A stretch of 64,000 nt of DNA, from NCBI GenBank assembly GCA_015179025.1, contig WHUX01000128.1, forward strand, positions 93,269 through 157,268. The letters are read 5' to 3'. Position 1 is the first letter of the stretch, and each line of letters begins with the position of its first letter. Below, in pieces: positions 24,853-36,636 of this stretch. The DNA is from Terfezia claveryi (lineage: Eukaryota; Ascomycota; Pezizomycetes; Pezizales; Pezizaceae). The position numbers and the translations under genes are program-made. The notes under the pieces are model-generated. The model ran no database searches. It was not told where the DNA came from and worked only from the letters and a program-made list of their open reading frames with translations.

Positions 24853-25413
24853 GAGGTGACCATAGCACGGGTTGGGATATTTAGGAGACCACTTTGATTC
24901 AGGCCTCGTGCTTAGATCTAGAAACATTTATAACTGTAAAGGCACAGCTAATAGCGCCTCTCCAGAAAACCACCAGAATTTGTATAACCAAGGAATTAAC
25001 TTGTGCACCTGTAACTTCGTTTGGGGAGAGGATTTCTATCCCATGTCAAAAAATAAGGCAGTTATATGCTATTTTATGGTGATCATCCAAGGGACTGTCA
25101 TGTATATACTCTTCCTATACCACATATTATATATCTAGGCATTAGTCACCTGTATGGCCTTGTTTATATATAGGTTAGGCTATAATATCATAGAAGTTAA
25201 AAGGTTTCAAATGGCTTTAATTTAATCCCCAACGTGCTTGAAGAATTGGAGTTGTGGTTTAATGCTTTAAAAGGTAGCTGTTTTGGTTTTAAAAAAAAAA
25301 AAACTTTTGGAACTATATATGCAGGCGTATTGATACTGTACCCATATGCATTTGAAGTAACCGTACGTGGAGATATACGCTTAAATACGTCACAACAAGC
25401 TACTGTACGAATG

Positions 25414-25460
25414 GTTTTTTTAATTTAAGTCTATACCCTCGATCAACCTAAGGATATGAC
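25414..25460 (-). repeat. SINE-like A-tailed repeat, copy D
   Basis: Read on the minus strand the core is GTCATATCCTTAGGTTGAT, then CGAGGGTATAGAC, followed by a T-to-A rich tail (ttaaattaaaaaaa). The core matches copies A, B, C and E at most positions. It is the most degenerate tail of the five. Confidence 0.4.
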
Positions 25461-27120
25461 GGGGTCCCAAATCTACTTTTTTAAGGTTCGACCTGTGTTT
25501 TTGGAACAAGAAGCGGGTCCTGCCTTAAATAACAAAGGAGAGAAATATATTTCTTATTAACTTCAACCACAAATATCCTCCACTATCTTTCCATCCCATT
25601 AAATGAGATTCAGGTTAGTAAGGAAGTCTCTACAGATCCACCGTCACCTTTCTATCCCCTTCCGCATCCACCGAGCCCTCTCATCTGCCTATTCCCATGA
25701 ATTCCACTGCCTTCCTATCCGAATGGTAAACAGCTGGTGAAGCATGGCCAAACTGGCACTAGAGCTAAAAAAACTTATTGGCTTTTTGTCGTCATCTCCT
25801 TCGATCAGAATATCTGATGGGAAAGGAAGAGACGTATACTTCCTTTAGATATCCTACTCGCCACTGGTATTTTGGCGTGATTGTGATCATGGCTTTTTTA
25901 AATCCAGGGGGAAACGATATCCGTCCACAGGAGTGTACGCCCTTTTATGTTACAATAAAGGAACCGACTGCAACTCAAATTATTTACAAGTGTTTTCCTC
26001 TCATATAATTATTTGAAGTCTGCGATAGTATAAACTGTTCTCGGTTCTCGGTGTCTGCTCTATTAGTCGTGCGAGCTGGTAGTATTTGTGTTATATTGAC
26101 CATATGCATTGGTCAGAAAAGTAGGCATTTGCATAGGAAATAATTTGTGGCCATACATCCGACATGATACTTGCACAATGAGTTACCCTGATAAGAGGAA
26201 TGGAGAAGAGAAAATAGCGATATAATATGATTGCAATTGCACAGTGTATGATAATCTAGTGGGCATGTCTGCTAGCCCCATCTTGGTCTACAGAAACGTA
26301 CGTATACATACTGCCTTAGATAGCTATTGAGGAGCCTTTGCAGCGCCACAAAGTACGTGACATGCAAAGAGATCTGGAAATAGCAAAGACCTAGTAGGGG
26401 CTCATTCACGGGTCCAAAGGAGTTATAACAAATCACACATATCGGATAGAACAATCTCCCTCACAAAAAAGGGTCTACAGATTTTTTCCCAATGGCAAAG
26501 GGACTAAATATAGTACACATGCTGTTGCTGAGAGCTTGTGAATATCATATACAAGCTGAATATCCGTCGATACGATGCCCTTAAAATTCATTATTACCGC
26601 TATTATTAAGGTTTCAGATATACAACCAAAAAAGTATAGAGTCTAGAGTAGGCTGGCTCACTAGGGGTTCATAATTTCCCTCTATGCACTACGCCTAGCC
26701 TCTTAGCCTCGTTTGTCTCACACCGCGTCAGCGGCCTGATTTATGTATGTATCATGAGGAATTTTCTATGGGACTATATTTAGGGTACTGTTACTGGGGC
26801 GCTGCTTATTCCAAAAATTTGTCATACAGTTCATATATATGGAAGGTACAAGTAATTATGAAATACAAGCGACACCAGAAATTGATTCGAAGCACCGTTA
26901 CCCTCAATCAAAAATGACACATGCATAGCATAGCGGTCTTGGCCCGCATAGCGTACTTGAATTGATCGCGTGACCGATCCGAAGTTAGGTCATACCACAT
27001 ACTTCCGAGAATACCACAGCAATTCTGGATCGTAATAACTCCGTAGTTTGGTGAGACCCGAAGTTGGTTAAATAAAATAGTGGTGTAATGTTGATACACG
27101 AAGTTGGTCAAATATAATAT

Positions 27121-27245
27121 CACTCTAATACTCGCTCTAATACTCGCTCTAATACTCGCTACAACACTCGCTCTAATACTCGCTCTAATACTCGCTACAA
27201 CACTTCGCTCTAATACTCGCTCTAATACTCACTCTAATACTTGCT
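27121..27245. repeat. 12-bp tandem repeat
   Basis: About ten units of CTCTAATACTCG, some replaced by the variant CTACAACACTCG at regular places (every third unit in the first half), which suggests a higher-order 36-bp repeat. The last units decay (ACTCACTCTAATACTTG). It is flanked on the left by a direct repeat containing CGAAGTTGGTYAAATA (27058 and 27102). Confidence 0.85.
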
Positions 27246-27575
27246 GTAATATGCCTTAGAAATTTTATAAGACATTGGATAAAGAGCAAAGGAAAAAAGC
27301 ACGAGCAAGCGAAGTATAGATACCGGAAAACAATAGTGGCCAAGCCCGATTGCCAAGGCCGACAATATAGACTTTCCGAAGACTATGAGATAATAGATAA
27401 TAAGAGGGGTGGCATGACAGTGCTCAGCCCCGCTCAGCCCACTGTCGCGCGCGGGTGCTGTACTACTCAATGCCTGATCTGGTAATAGTCATATTGGGAA
27501 ATCGTAGTCGTAGTACTGCGATATGTGTGGAGTTCAGCTTTGTGATATGTATCGTAGGAAGTTATTGTTCTCGTA

Positions 27576-27635
27576 CCCAGACTCTAGCCTGATCTTGGCA
27601 TTCGCTTCTGCGATTTAATCAGAAGAGAGTCTGGG
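27576..27635. repeat. short inverted repeat
   Basis: CCCAGACTCT (27576-27585) and AGAGTCTGGG (27626-27635) form a 10-bp inverted repeat around a 40-bp loop. TGATCTTGGCA in the loop also pairs with TGCCAAGATTA near 27676. It may be the end of a decayed element. Confidence 0.4.
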
Positions 27636-27769
27636 ACTATACACCTCCGAAATCATCTCCGAAATCATCTCCGGTGCCAAGATTAAAAATTTTCGTATAA
27701 GTGGGTTTATTCGGTCGAATAACCGTTTTATTTTCAAATTTGGCGGATAAATGGTTGTGTGGAGATCCT

Positions 27770-27823
27770 CGTATAATACGGATTATCCGAAAAAGTGGCT
27801 TGCCAAGATATCCGTATTATACG
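27770..27823. repeat. 14-bp inverted repeat
   Basis: CGTATAATACGGAT (27770-27783) is the exact reverse complement of ATCCGTATTATACG (27810-27823), with a 26-bp spacer. The CCGTATTATACGG type of motif resembles subterminal repeats of pogo-like elements, but no element ends were found. Confidence 0.55.
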
Positions 27824-28934
27824 GCCAAAAAAGCTAACTTTGAATACCCCTATTGTGTTGTACTGTACAGTACTTTGTGCTTCATATGTTAAGTACATAC
27901 CAACATATGCGCTGCCGGGACATGGCCTTGAGGTAGATACATGCCTATGTTTCAGATATGCCCAATACCGTGGAATATTGGGTCAAGGAGGAGGGGGAAG
28001 ATGACAGCTGGGATGCTATGGAGGCCCTTTTTTCTGATTCACGCGAGCCCATCCACCATTAAGTTCCCTTACACGAATTTTCTTTACGCGAGTTCATATC
28101 GCAGTCATCCTCTCACACACTAGTACATTAAGTTTCGTCATACAAACCCTTTTCTTTATCTAAATTATTTTCCTTTCCTCTCTGCTTTTGTACTTAGGCC
28201 AGACCTAGCAGATTAACTTGCCTCGGTCCTGACTTATCGGTGGCTCATCATGGTCCCCTTTCAGGGATCGCATATGAATAATGAGAGATTTTTCTGTTTA
28301 AAAAAAAGAATACGTAGAAATTGTCGAATAAGAAGGGAGTCTGAATCACGAAAAACCCACAAGGTTGACCAGCGTAACATACTTTTGGGCCAAGACTAGT
28401 CTGGCTTGGGCCATCTGCCCTCAAGCCAACGTTGACTCTATGAGCGAACTATGGTAGGTCTGAGCCCGAGGAAGAAGGAGAGGGAATGCAATAAAAGAAA
28501 ACAAAGGACGACTGCGATTGACTCACCTTATAATTCTTAGGCATCCTTATACATGTACAAGATGAGGAGCTGCAGCTGGTCCGAGGGGGAGCAGCATCCG
28601 CTTCGACGTCAGGCCGGCCTAGATATACCAATCGCTTCCATAATCGCAAAACACGCCCTTGACAGCACCTGCAAATCTAGAGCTATAGGAGCGTTTATCT
28701 TTGCTATGCATAGCTACTACCAGAGCCCTTAGTAGGTATGCACATGGGCGATGCTAGATGGATATATGAGCGCTATCTTGAGTGCCCAATCCCTTGCACA
28801 ATAATGACTAGCCAAATACAAAATCGTTCATTCTTTCTGGTCTACATATGGTATCCGCTAATTTACAGTAATCCCATCGTACTTCTAGGTAGTTACATTA
28901 AACCCACTAGCCACGGTCATCATTTTCAGTAACA

Positions 28935-30839
28935 CTATACATTTTGTGGGCTGAAACACTTCAACCATTCCCTTAAGGCCTGTGCAAATAATCTTTGGGG
29001 CACGGCAGCCTCGGGGGTTTCCTTCAAGGTGTTGAAATCATAGGAATGTTCCGCATTGCTCAGCAAATATCCAAATAGCGGCTCCCTTATGCTCCTCTTT
29101 ACGTTACATTTTGGGATTTTTGTCGTCGTCCGGAACCTGCTGCTGAAGTCTTCATTCGATAGTGGAGAGAGGGTTCTCCAGGGATCGAACTCGCCTCCAG
29201 TCCAGAACACGTTTGAGGGACGCATATTCCAGCCACCAAATTTGCGATTGGTTGCCCTGTCACGGGGGCTGCTGGGAAGATAAGCCAAGGAAAGGCCGTC
29301 TGGAAATTGCCTGTAGCAGATGTATCGTTGGTGTTGCAGGGTGTTGAACTTGGATCCCAAGGCATGCGGCCCAATGTTTGTAGCTTGCAGGAAACCCCAT
29401 TCAGTGCAGTACTGCCACGTCCAGCTAATGCCCAATATACCAGTGAACTTCTCATCAACGTTACAGTTAGGCTCAACCGCGTTGCTCTGGACATACCCTT
29501 CACACCACCCATCTTGATTATTCTCGTTTACCAAATTGACGAACCGCGGCCACTTCGCCCAGCGATCAGCAAGAACTTTGCCGGTGTTCTCTGACGAGTC
29601 TTCTTGGGTTGCATTGGTGCTACCTTTGAGGACTGCACAGAACTCCTGGATCAAGGGATCAGCACCGGAACTCTGCCAACCGGTGAGTGGATAGAACAGC
29701 AAATCGGAGAAAGCCTCGTTGGAGTTTTTTTCGGCTGTGCGGCCAAGGAACATTTGCTTTATCGCACCTGCGGTGTCTGGACGAGTAAGTTGGCTGTCGA
29801 TGTAGTCAAGGGCGGACTTTATATTGCGGGTGCATTTTTCGTAGCCATACTTCACCAGACCTCGGTAAACCTGATTCCAATAGAATGTCATGTTTGTGGA
29901 GGCTTGTACGGGGGCAGAGGAGGCATATGCTGTTTAGCCACGATTACTGATTAACTAACAAACCTTGACGCGAAGATCCAATGCGTGAATGGAACATGGC
30001 AAACACCTACCAGCAAAGACTGTCTCTGGGTATCTATCCCTTAACATTGCCGCTCGCACCCCTGGGTAGCTTCCCCCAACATGAACCCATGGCGTCCTCT
30101 TCGGGTTCAGATCGACCACTTTCCCAACCAAACCACCGACAGTATTATTGTAGGTGGCGCCCCCGCCCCCAACCTTCCATTTGAAGTTGTTCGCAAACAC
30201 AGCAAAATCTTCCAACGCCTGCTCTGTCGTCAACCATCTCAGCTGTTCGCTGGTGGTGTTCCTGTTTATCGGATAAGGTGAGCTTTTTCCATAGTACCGA
30301 TGCTCCCAAAGCACACCAATTGCTCCAAATTCCTGAAGATACTGATTGAAAAAACTCGCATTGCTCGTGAGGTACCCGCGGTACAAAAAGCCATCGGAGG
30401 CTTCACCCGTGTCGAATGTAAATACGGGCCCTCCAGGTTTGTAGTACTGGTCTACGACCCAAAAGCGGTTGGCAAAGGAGTATGGGGTGGGAGAGGGGCC
30501 GAAGTGATTGATTGGGAGAATCACAGTCCCATTGTGAATCATTAGAGGTACATTCACGGTGTCGCTGACATCTGAATCGTTCAGGCTGGAGATCTGAGGC
30601 CCGGGAACACTGTCATCCGCGTCGAGATCGTCTACGGTGCTCATGTCTACGGTTGTGTCGATAACGACTTCATTCACTTCAGTCGCGGGTGGTGGTAGTG
30701 CAGCCCCAAAGGCCTGTTCAAGGTGCTTCAGTCGATTCTCGACTTGGATCTCGCGGAAGGAACGTTTTCCCAATATGATGGGTGTTAACAGAAAAAGAGC
30801 AAATGCAAAAGCGAGCGTCTTATTCCTTATCTGGACCAT
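28935..30839 (-). CDS. secreted S28 family serine peptidase
   Basis: Two exons on the minus strand (30839-30011 and 29929-28935) encode 607 residues. The 81-nt intron (GTAGGT donor, ACAG acceptor) splits an Ala codon and joins YPETVFA to AYASSAPVQAS, a conserved S28 segment. Residues 1-24 form a signal peptide (a hydrophobic run after MVQIRNK). A hydrophilic, acidic pro-like region follows to about residue 95. The catalytic triad can be read as Ser257 in GGSYPG, Asp525 in GGEFDPW and His571 in NAEHSYDF. NHFGPSPTPYSFANRFW is the usual S28 N-terminal strand. Several N-x-S/T sites suggest glycosylation. S28 enzymes (prolyl carboxypeptidase and dipeptidyl peptidase II relatives) remove residues next to proline at acid pH, outside the cell or in the vacuole. 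All key residues are intact. Confidence 0.92.
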
Positions 30840-31622
30840 GGCGAAATATGGATCAGCTTGTTGCAGTTACAATGTGCGTGCCTGAACCTGAAATGGTGTT
30901 TGATCAACGATTCACTGGCACTGCACAGACTACCTACACGTAGAGATAAAATATTAAATGCGAACGAGGACGAAAGCAACTCGAGAGAGGTGGGTGCGGC
31001 GGAACCCAGGATCAGAAGGTGTATAGTGATTTATTTAAACAACTCGCCTTCCCTTTGGTAGGTACAACCCCATAGTATAATGGCTGTATAGGTAAAAGTA
31101 TGTCCCTGCCGCAGTAAGGATATCCCTAATGACCCTGGGTAATTCATGTCGATCATTTTCAAGTTCGCTCGGGGTAGCACGTGGGTAACTGGTAAATAGG
31201 GGAAAAACTAGGCTTTATTTGTCTTGTTCACCGGGATAGTATACAGGGAGTGGAGGGAATGCCGGCAGGCGACATGATCACAGGAACTCTATAAACAGGT
31301 AGGTGCTCTCGTCTTCCGTAACAACTTAGAAATGTGGAGTAGTTATCCACATACCTACCCCATCCCAGGGATCTGCCCGAACTTCCTCTTTAGGTTTCAG
31401 TCAGGTATCGGTGCCAGCGTCAATAACCCTCACTCATCGATGCTCAAACTACGGTAATCTAAAAAGGAAGATCGTGCATGCAGGACTTCGATCGGCCCGT
31501 TAACGATCGATGAAGTTGCTGGGACTTGTCATGGAGGAGATTCGAGTTATTTTCACGTTGGCAGAGGGTGGGATGGATTGTGATAGGCTACTAATTCCGT
31601 ACTGACATATCATGCAGATGCA

Positions 31623-31772
31623 ATTGTACTCGTTACCACCATGAATTGTTGCAGCTGCATGCAAGCTGCATCGCTGAATTGAGGTATGGAGTTCAAGAGG
31701 CCTATGGATTTAGGAATACAAGGTGTGCAGCTCGCATGCAGCGTGCAACAATTCATGGGTAACGAGTACAAT
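31623..31772. mobile_element. 150-bp MITE-like inverted repeat
   Basis: The ends are inverted repeats of about 50 bp: ATTGTACTCGTTACC, then CATGAATTGTTGCA and GCTGCATGC-like blocks, with a few small gaps. Only about 50 bp of unique sequence lies between the arms. No coding capacity. Target duplication not resolved. Confidence 0.65.
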
Positions 31773-32876
31773 CCTATTACTACTCTATTTCAGAGGAATA
31801 CAGGACAGAGGATGAGATCTTCCAAAATCAGAAATTGTAAAATACTTCCATCTTTATTTTTGGGTCCCTTATCGATTAATTTCTGAGCTATAAATTCTAA
31901 CATCCAATTCTACAAAAGACAATTCCCGGTGAATATTCATATGGAAGCAAAACGTTAACATGGATCACAAATTCTGTGATACCGACTGCAGTGGGTAAGC
32001 ACTAGAATCATACGCAGGCAAAAAGGCAAACCGACTCCGAATTCTGCATTTCGATATATAATTTGTAGTATTGAAATAGGGTCTACGCGGTCACTGACAG
32101 GATCGATGAGTGTGAATATATAATTAGTAGGTAGTCCTCAGCGACATGTGAGATGTCAATCAACTTGCAGCAAGTTATCTATTAATGAGTGGAGATCCAC
32201 TGCCTGAGTAGACGAATATGTCAATTTGTAATCAAACTGAACCCCATGACTATGTGCAGAGCTCATTGTCTTATAATACATAGACAAGGCTATGGAAATC
32301 TGTATATTATAGTAGATTTTCATTGATTCTGGCAAGTGGATTATGTGCCTAGATTGTGGTGAAGGTAAAGGTGGGGGGAAACTCGAGTTAGCACTGCCCT
32401 AAATATGGCAGGTGCTGGAGGTCATTCGATTTTAAGATACGGTTGCAAGTTTAGTGTGTGATAGAGTTATAATAGGTAGAGGTTAGTATTAAGCAGAGTA
32501 GAGTGACTTTTGGATTTTAACCCCTAGAGGAGAATTTATGTGTCTGGAAAAGAAGTTACGTTAGAAGAAATTCGAGGAACTAGAAGTATATCATGATGTA
32601 CTAGTTGTGGTAAATTGCCTTCTTAGGTAATATACTCCTGTTCCAGTACTTCACATGTCATGATGCCGGTATCTGCCCTATTTGAATTGTATTCAGGGAA
32701 TGAAATTCCATAGCTATGTCTTATAGATATCTGAACTAACTAAAAAGAATCTAATCTATGTCCTCTTTAATATTATAGTCATACAACAAATAAAAGAACC
32801 TGAGAATCACAACTTTAACTCCAGAACTCGAGCTCTCAGCCACCACAAACTACTCACTTTACTATGTCTGGCCCCG

Positions 32877-32924
32877 CTCATAGCCTTAGGCTCCACAGAC
32901 GTATAGACTCCAAAAAAAAAAAAG
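32877..32924 (+). repeat. SINE-like A-tailed repeat, copy E
   Basis: CTCATAGCCTTAGGCT is followed by GTATAGACTCC and a run of 12 A. The core aligns with copies A-D (TCATGGCCTTAGG ... TATAGAC, then A-rich tail). The 5' limit is unknown. Confidence 0.45.
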
Positions 32925-33061
32925 ACCATGTCTGGCCAAGGGGAGTTCCCGGCAGGCCTCTAAAAGGTCTTGGAAGTGCTATCTTAGGAGCTCATCGAAT
33001 TGTTACTCCAATTATAATTATCTATCAGTCTAGTATTAAGCCTTTATTGAGGGGCTATCTA

Positions 33062-33204
33062 TAGTTAGGTGGCAATGAATTTAGTACCCCATATAATAGG
33101 GGGCGAGTATGCAGCATGCTTTAAACCTATAATATGTATGCTAAATGTATACTAATGTGGGACTCTAATGCAAGGGGGGTACCAAATTCATTGCCACCTA
33201 ACTG
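33062..33204. mobile_element. 143-bp Tc1/mariner-type MITE
   Basis: TAGTTAGGTGGCAATGAATT at the left end and its inverted counterpart at the right (ending CCACCTAACTG) form terminal repeats of about 27 bp with few mismatches. TA dinucleotides flank both sides (33060-33061 and 33205-33206), the target duplication of Tc1/mariner elements. There is no ORF. Confidence 0.75.
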
Positions 33205-36093
33205 TATATCTGTAGGAGGAAGGTGGGATGCCGATATGATACTTATATAATGTATGTATTGCAGATATTTTGGTGGATCTTAACGGCCATCTGCAGAGCT
33301 GTACAGGCGATAGTAATATGTCTTTGGAAGCTTTTAGAGGCATAGGAGGGGTCAGAACTCAAACTTCTCATAAAATTTCTTCTGTGAAGATCAAGTTATA
33401 CAGCAAATGCAAGATTTCTGGAAATACATACAAAACCGCGCGAGATCATTACATCTCCGGTTTATTTGAGTATAAGTGAGATTTTTGAATAGTCTGATAA
33501 GGAGCAGTAAATGACTTTTATATTCATATCCTGGGTGTATAGAAAGAAAAATTAAATCCACTGAATACAAACATACTCGCACCGCTCTTCCTGAAGTTCG
33601 GTGACAATACAATATATTTGCCCGACCGTGGGAGTATTACCTGATAGCAGTAATAGTATCAACTGCGCCATGTGTGAAACTAACACACTTGTTTTCAACA
33701 GAGATGCTCCGGAAGCTTGCAGAGCGCTGTTCTTCGGCTCGGATTGATAGTTTAAGTGCCGGGTGTAGCTCAATCTGTCCCCGCGCGTTTCTCACCATAC
33801 ATTTCCACTATCTGTTATTTTTCCAATACAGATTTTTCATTGTCGTAAATATTGTCAGTCACAGGCTTATGCTTTTACCTGCGTGAATCTTCCCAGCATT
33901 ATTGATATTAAGATAGTCTTGCTATCTACTGAAGGGTCATGTTCTGCTGGGGGATGGGGGATGGGTGTTTCACACCTGCGAGACTTTGATTTATGTGTTC
34001 GGATTTCTTCCAGGGGAATCTTGTCTTGTACGTAGATATGGGGCAGGGGGAGGACGCGCTGCCTTGTTATAGGCCAGGAAGTCTGCGTACGAGTAATGAA
34101 TGACTAACGAAAATAGAGCTTATGCTGTTAATACTGTACCATCAATTTCTCCAGGTTTCTATTGTGGCCTTGGTTCAAATGATTGGCATAATATGCATCC
34201 CCACCGCCGGATTGGGGGCACTTCGGAGTGTTTAGACTTGAAGTGTTGCAGCGGCGACATCGATGTATTATATATTTAGATTTGTTACTCCCTCTCTGAG
34301 TTCGAACAGTAGTTAGTAGTAGTATCCGTAGTAGTAGTCGTAATTAGCCTTGGTTAAAAGTTAGGGTATTCAGTCATGCGCGATAGAGATTAATCGCCAC
34401 GAATAACCCCAACCCCCTCAATCTCCATCATGTCCCATTTCTATGTCATAAGCCAGGTTCTAGTTACAGTATGCCTAGCGACTGCAGATTTCGATTATTT
34501 CCATTAATGTTTCTTCCCCGGGCCTGCAACTAATCATTGCTTGATTGAAACCTACATAACTAGGCACATACTAATTGTTTAGCATGATGCCTCTTGGTAG
34601 TGGAGGATAGGGGCCGTTGTTCCGGGTCTTTGAAGATGAGGGAACGTTGGCTGACTTCAAAAAAAAAAAAGAAAAAAAAAAAAGAAGCCCTTCATTAATT
34701 TTAATTTGTAACAAACACCAGTAACACAAAAAATAAAAAAGAAACATTATTCTCAGTGAACAAACAGCAGCAACAGCATCAAGGTTCTAGTCTGGTTGGC
34801 ACCGAAGGTCCTACTGTTACAGCCTCAGCTCAATCACTCTGCATGAGTTGAAAACATGAATAGGACAAACATTGTTTACTTGAGTAACATGGGTTTCCTC
34901 TAGCAGCAACGCTAAGGGATAGACAGATATAGTTTAGCAGACGGAGGGAGACAGAACAACGATTGGCACATCACACCTCTTTGGCTACACTCCCATAGTG
35001 ATACCCGTTCCTCTAAGAGCCTTTCGAGTCGCAAATTGAGGGAGGCCAATCGGCTCGCTGCCAAGCAACATACTACATACCTAGTTAATGACGGATGAAA
35101 TGAGACATGATGTACCAGTGCATATCTGAGTCGGATGGCGCAAGGTTCCCCACGGTTCTGTGGTCTCATAGTAAAGAGTCGTTCCCTCTGGCCTCACTAC
35201 TTCTTTAACAACTTGATGTCGGTAAATATAGGGGCATATTTATTTTACCCTGAACCTCCTCTGGCCCATGGGGTTCTTGGGACTATGCCTCTGGTACCCA
35301 CAACACACACGCCACCCAGCTGCAGCCTAACTTACCCCAGTGCCGAACTGATATCATATCGCGTGAAGTAAGCCCGAATCGGAAATTACCACGCTACCAC
35401 ACTGACCCTGCCAACATGTCAACACACAAATCGATAGCTGGAAGCTTCTCATGAACAAATGAAGTTTGGGTTACGGTAGATATAAAGCATGAAGCATATT
35501 CACCACCGCTACCGATACCTATGCCAAATTCCCGCAGGCGAGGCCAAGTGATACTCTGCTTTTGTACAACTGCCCGCTGGCCACAACAATGACGGACCCT
35601 TGATCACGGAAAACGCCAAGCAACATTACCCCTCCCGATTCCCAAACTTGGGCCCCGCGCGTCGTCCCTTTGACAAAGCCTGCAAAGAACAAACAGATCA
35701 TCACCACTATCACCGAAGATCAAAGATTCTCCCGAATAAAACCCTTGTTAATCCCGAGAAGGCTCGGGCCTGAAGCCGACGGGCTCACATTTCACAAATC
35801 ACTACTTTTTTGTCATATTGCCGCCGGCGCTGGAGCCGACCCTTCAAGCTATATATTGTAGCCACTCCCGAGAGCGTCGATACAACATCACCATCTATCT
35901 GGCCGGCGAAGGGAAACATTTATATATAGCGCATATTTTCTATCTATGCTCGCTACTGCGCTTTTTCATCTGCAAACCCACCCCTCATTCCCCTGGCTGA
36001 ACCGTGACTTGTTGTATTCTCACAGCTCGCCCGGACCTTCTACATACTGTTAGCCGATCTCAAATTTCCAAACCCCCCATTCCCCACGAAACC

Positions 36094-36636
36094 ATGTCCC
36101 CGTCAAAACACTCCCTCAATATCCTTTTACACAGCATCGAAGATCGCCCCGGAAAATACCACTGGGCATTCTACATCCCTGACTCGCGCATGACGGAGGT
36201 CGGTGACGTCTACCACTGTACAAATTTCAACGGGCTAGCTCCCTGGGCATACATCAAAGTTCCAGCTACCCGCGTGCTATTTGAAAAAAGTACTATCCTA
36301 GCATTCGAGATTGGTGTGATACCGGATGGGTTTGGTCCTTTTACGCTAAATCGGCGGAGATTTGAGAAAGTTGTCACTGGGGTTCCAGTGGGTTCGGCGG
36401 TGCTAGTAGGCGAACCTCCGGAAGAGTTGACTAGTAGGACTTGGGTGCAGGAATGTGTGAGGAGGTTAGTGAAGGAGGGGATGCTGTTGTGTGGGGATGT
36501 TGCGGCGTTGGAGGATGAGGCGAGAGAGGCGGGTCATGAGGCGAGGCTGAAAGGGTTTGGGGAGGGACGGGTGGGGATGTATGAATTGGCTGTCAGCAAG
36601 GTATGTAAGGGAAATCCGAGGTATGATCCGGATTAG
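36094..36636 (+). CDS. small uncharacterised fungal protein (possibly DUF6540-like)
   Basis: Single exon, 180 residues. The frame opens 90 bases earlier, but ATG 36094 has a good context (GAAACCATGTCC) and the conserved-looking part starts just after it. The start SLNILLHSIEDRPGKYHWAF, followed by a strand-rich part (VYHCTN, WAYIKV), then TWVQECVRRLVKEGML and an acidic helix, resembles a widespread fungal family of unknown function in which a His near HWAF and a Cys in the QEC helix recall papain-like NlpC/P60 folds. I did not confirm this and no activity is claimed. There is no signal peptide. Base composition matches the other intact genes here. Confidence 0.7.
   Translation: MSPSKHSLNILLHSIEDRPGKYHWAFYIPDSRMTEVGDVYHCTNFNGLAPWAYIKVPATRVLFEKSTILAFEIGVIPDGFGPFTLNRRRFEKVVTGVPVGSAVLVGEPPEELTSRTWVQECVRRLVKEGMLLCGDVAALEDEAREAGHEARLKGFGEGRVGMYELAVSKVCKGNPRYDPD

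Larger units (their letters stand above)
24853..28934. other. AT-rich intergenic sequence with small repeats
   Basis: No frame longer than about 90 codons has recognisable content. The stretch carries a SINE-like fragment (25414-25460), a 12-bp tandem repeat (27121-27245) and two small inverted repeats (27576-27635, 27770-27823), listed separately. It looks like a transposon graveyard. Confidence 0.5.
30840..36093. other. 5.2 kb intergenic sequence with MITEs
   Basis: No convincing gene. It holds two small inverted-repeat elements (31623-31772, 33062-33204) and one SINE-like copy (32877-32924), listed separately, and an A-rich tract at 34660-34683. Short frames elsewhere show no domains. Confidence 0.5.

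Noticed and set aside
27921..27950. GACATGGCCTTGAGGTAGAT resembling the SINE-like core
   Set aside because: Partial match only, with no A-rich tail; not counted as a sixth copy.
28449..28649. Minus-strand frame with a GTGAGT donor after PKNYK
   Set aside because: A plausible exon start, but no matching acceptor, second exon or recognisable family could be found.
34655..34700. Long A-rich tract that might be another SINE tail
   Set aside because: The sequence before it does not match the core shared by the other copies.
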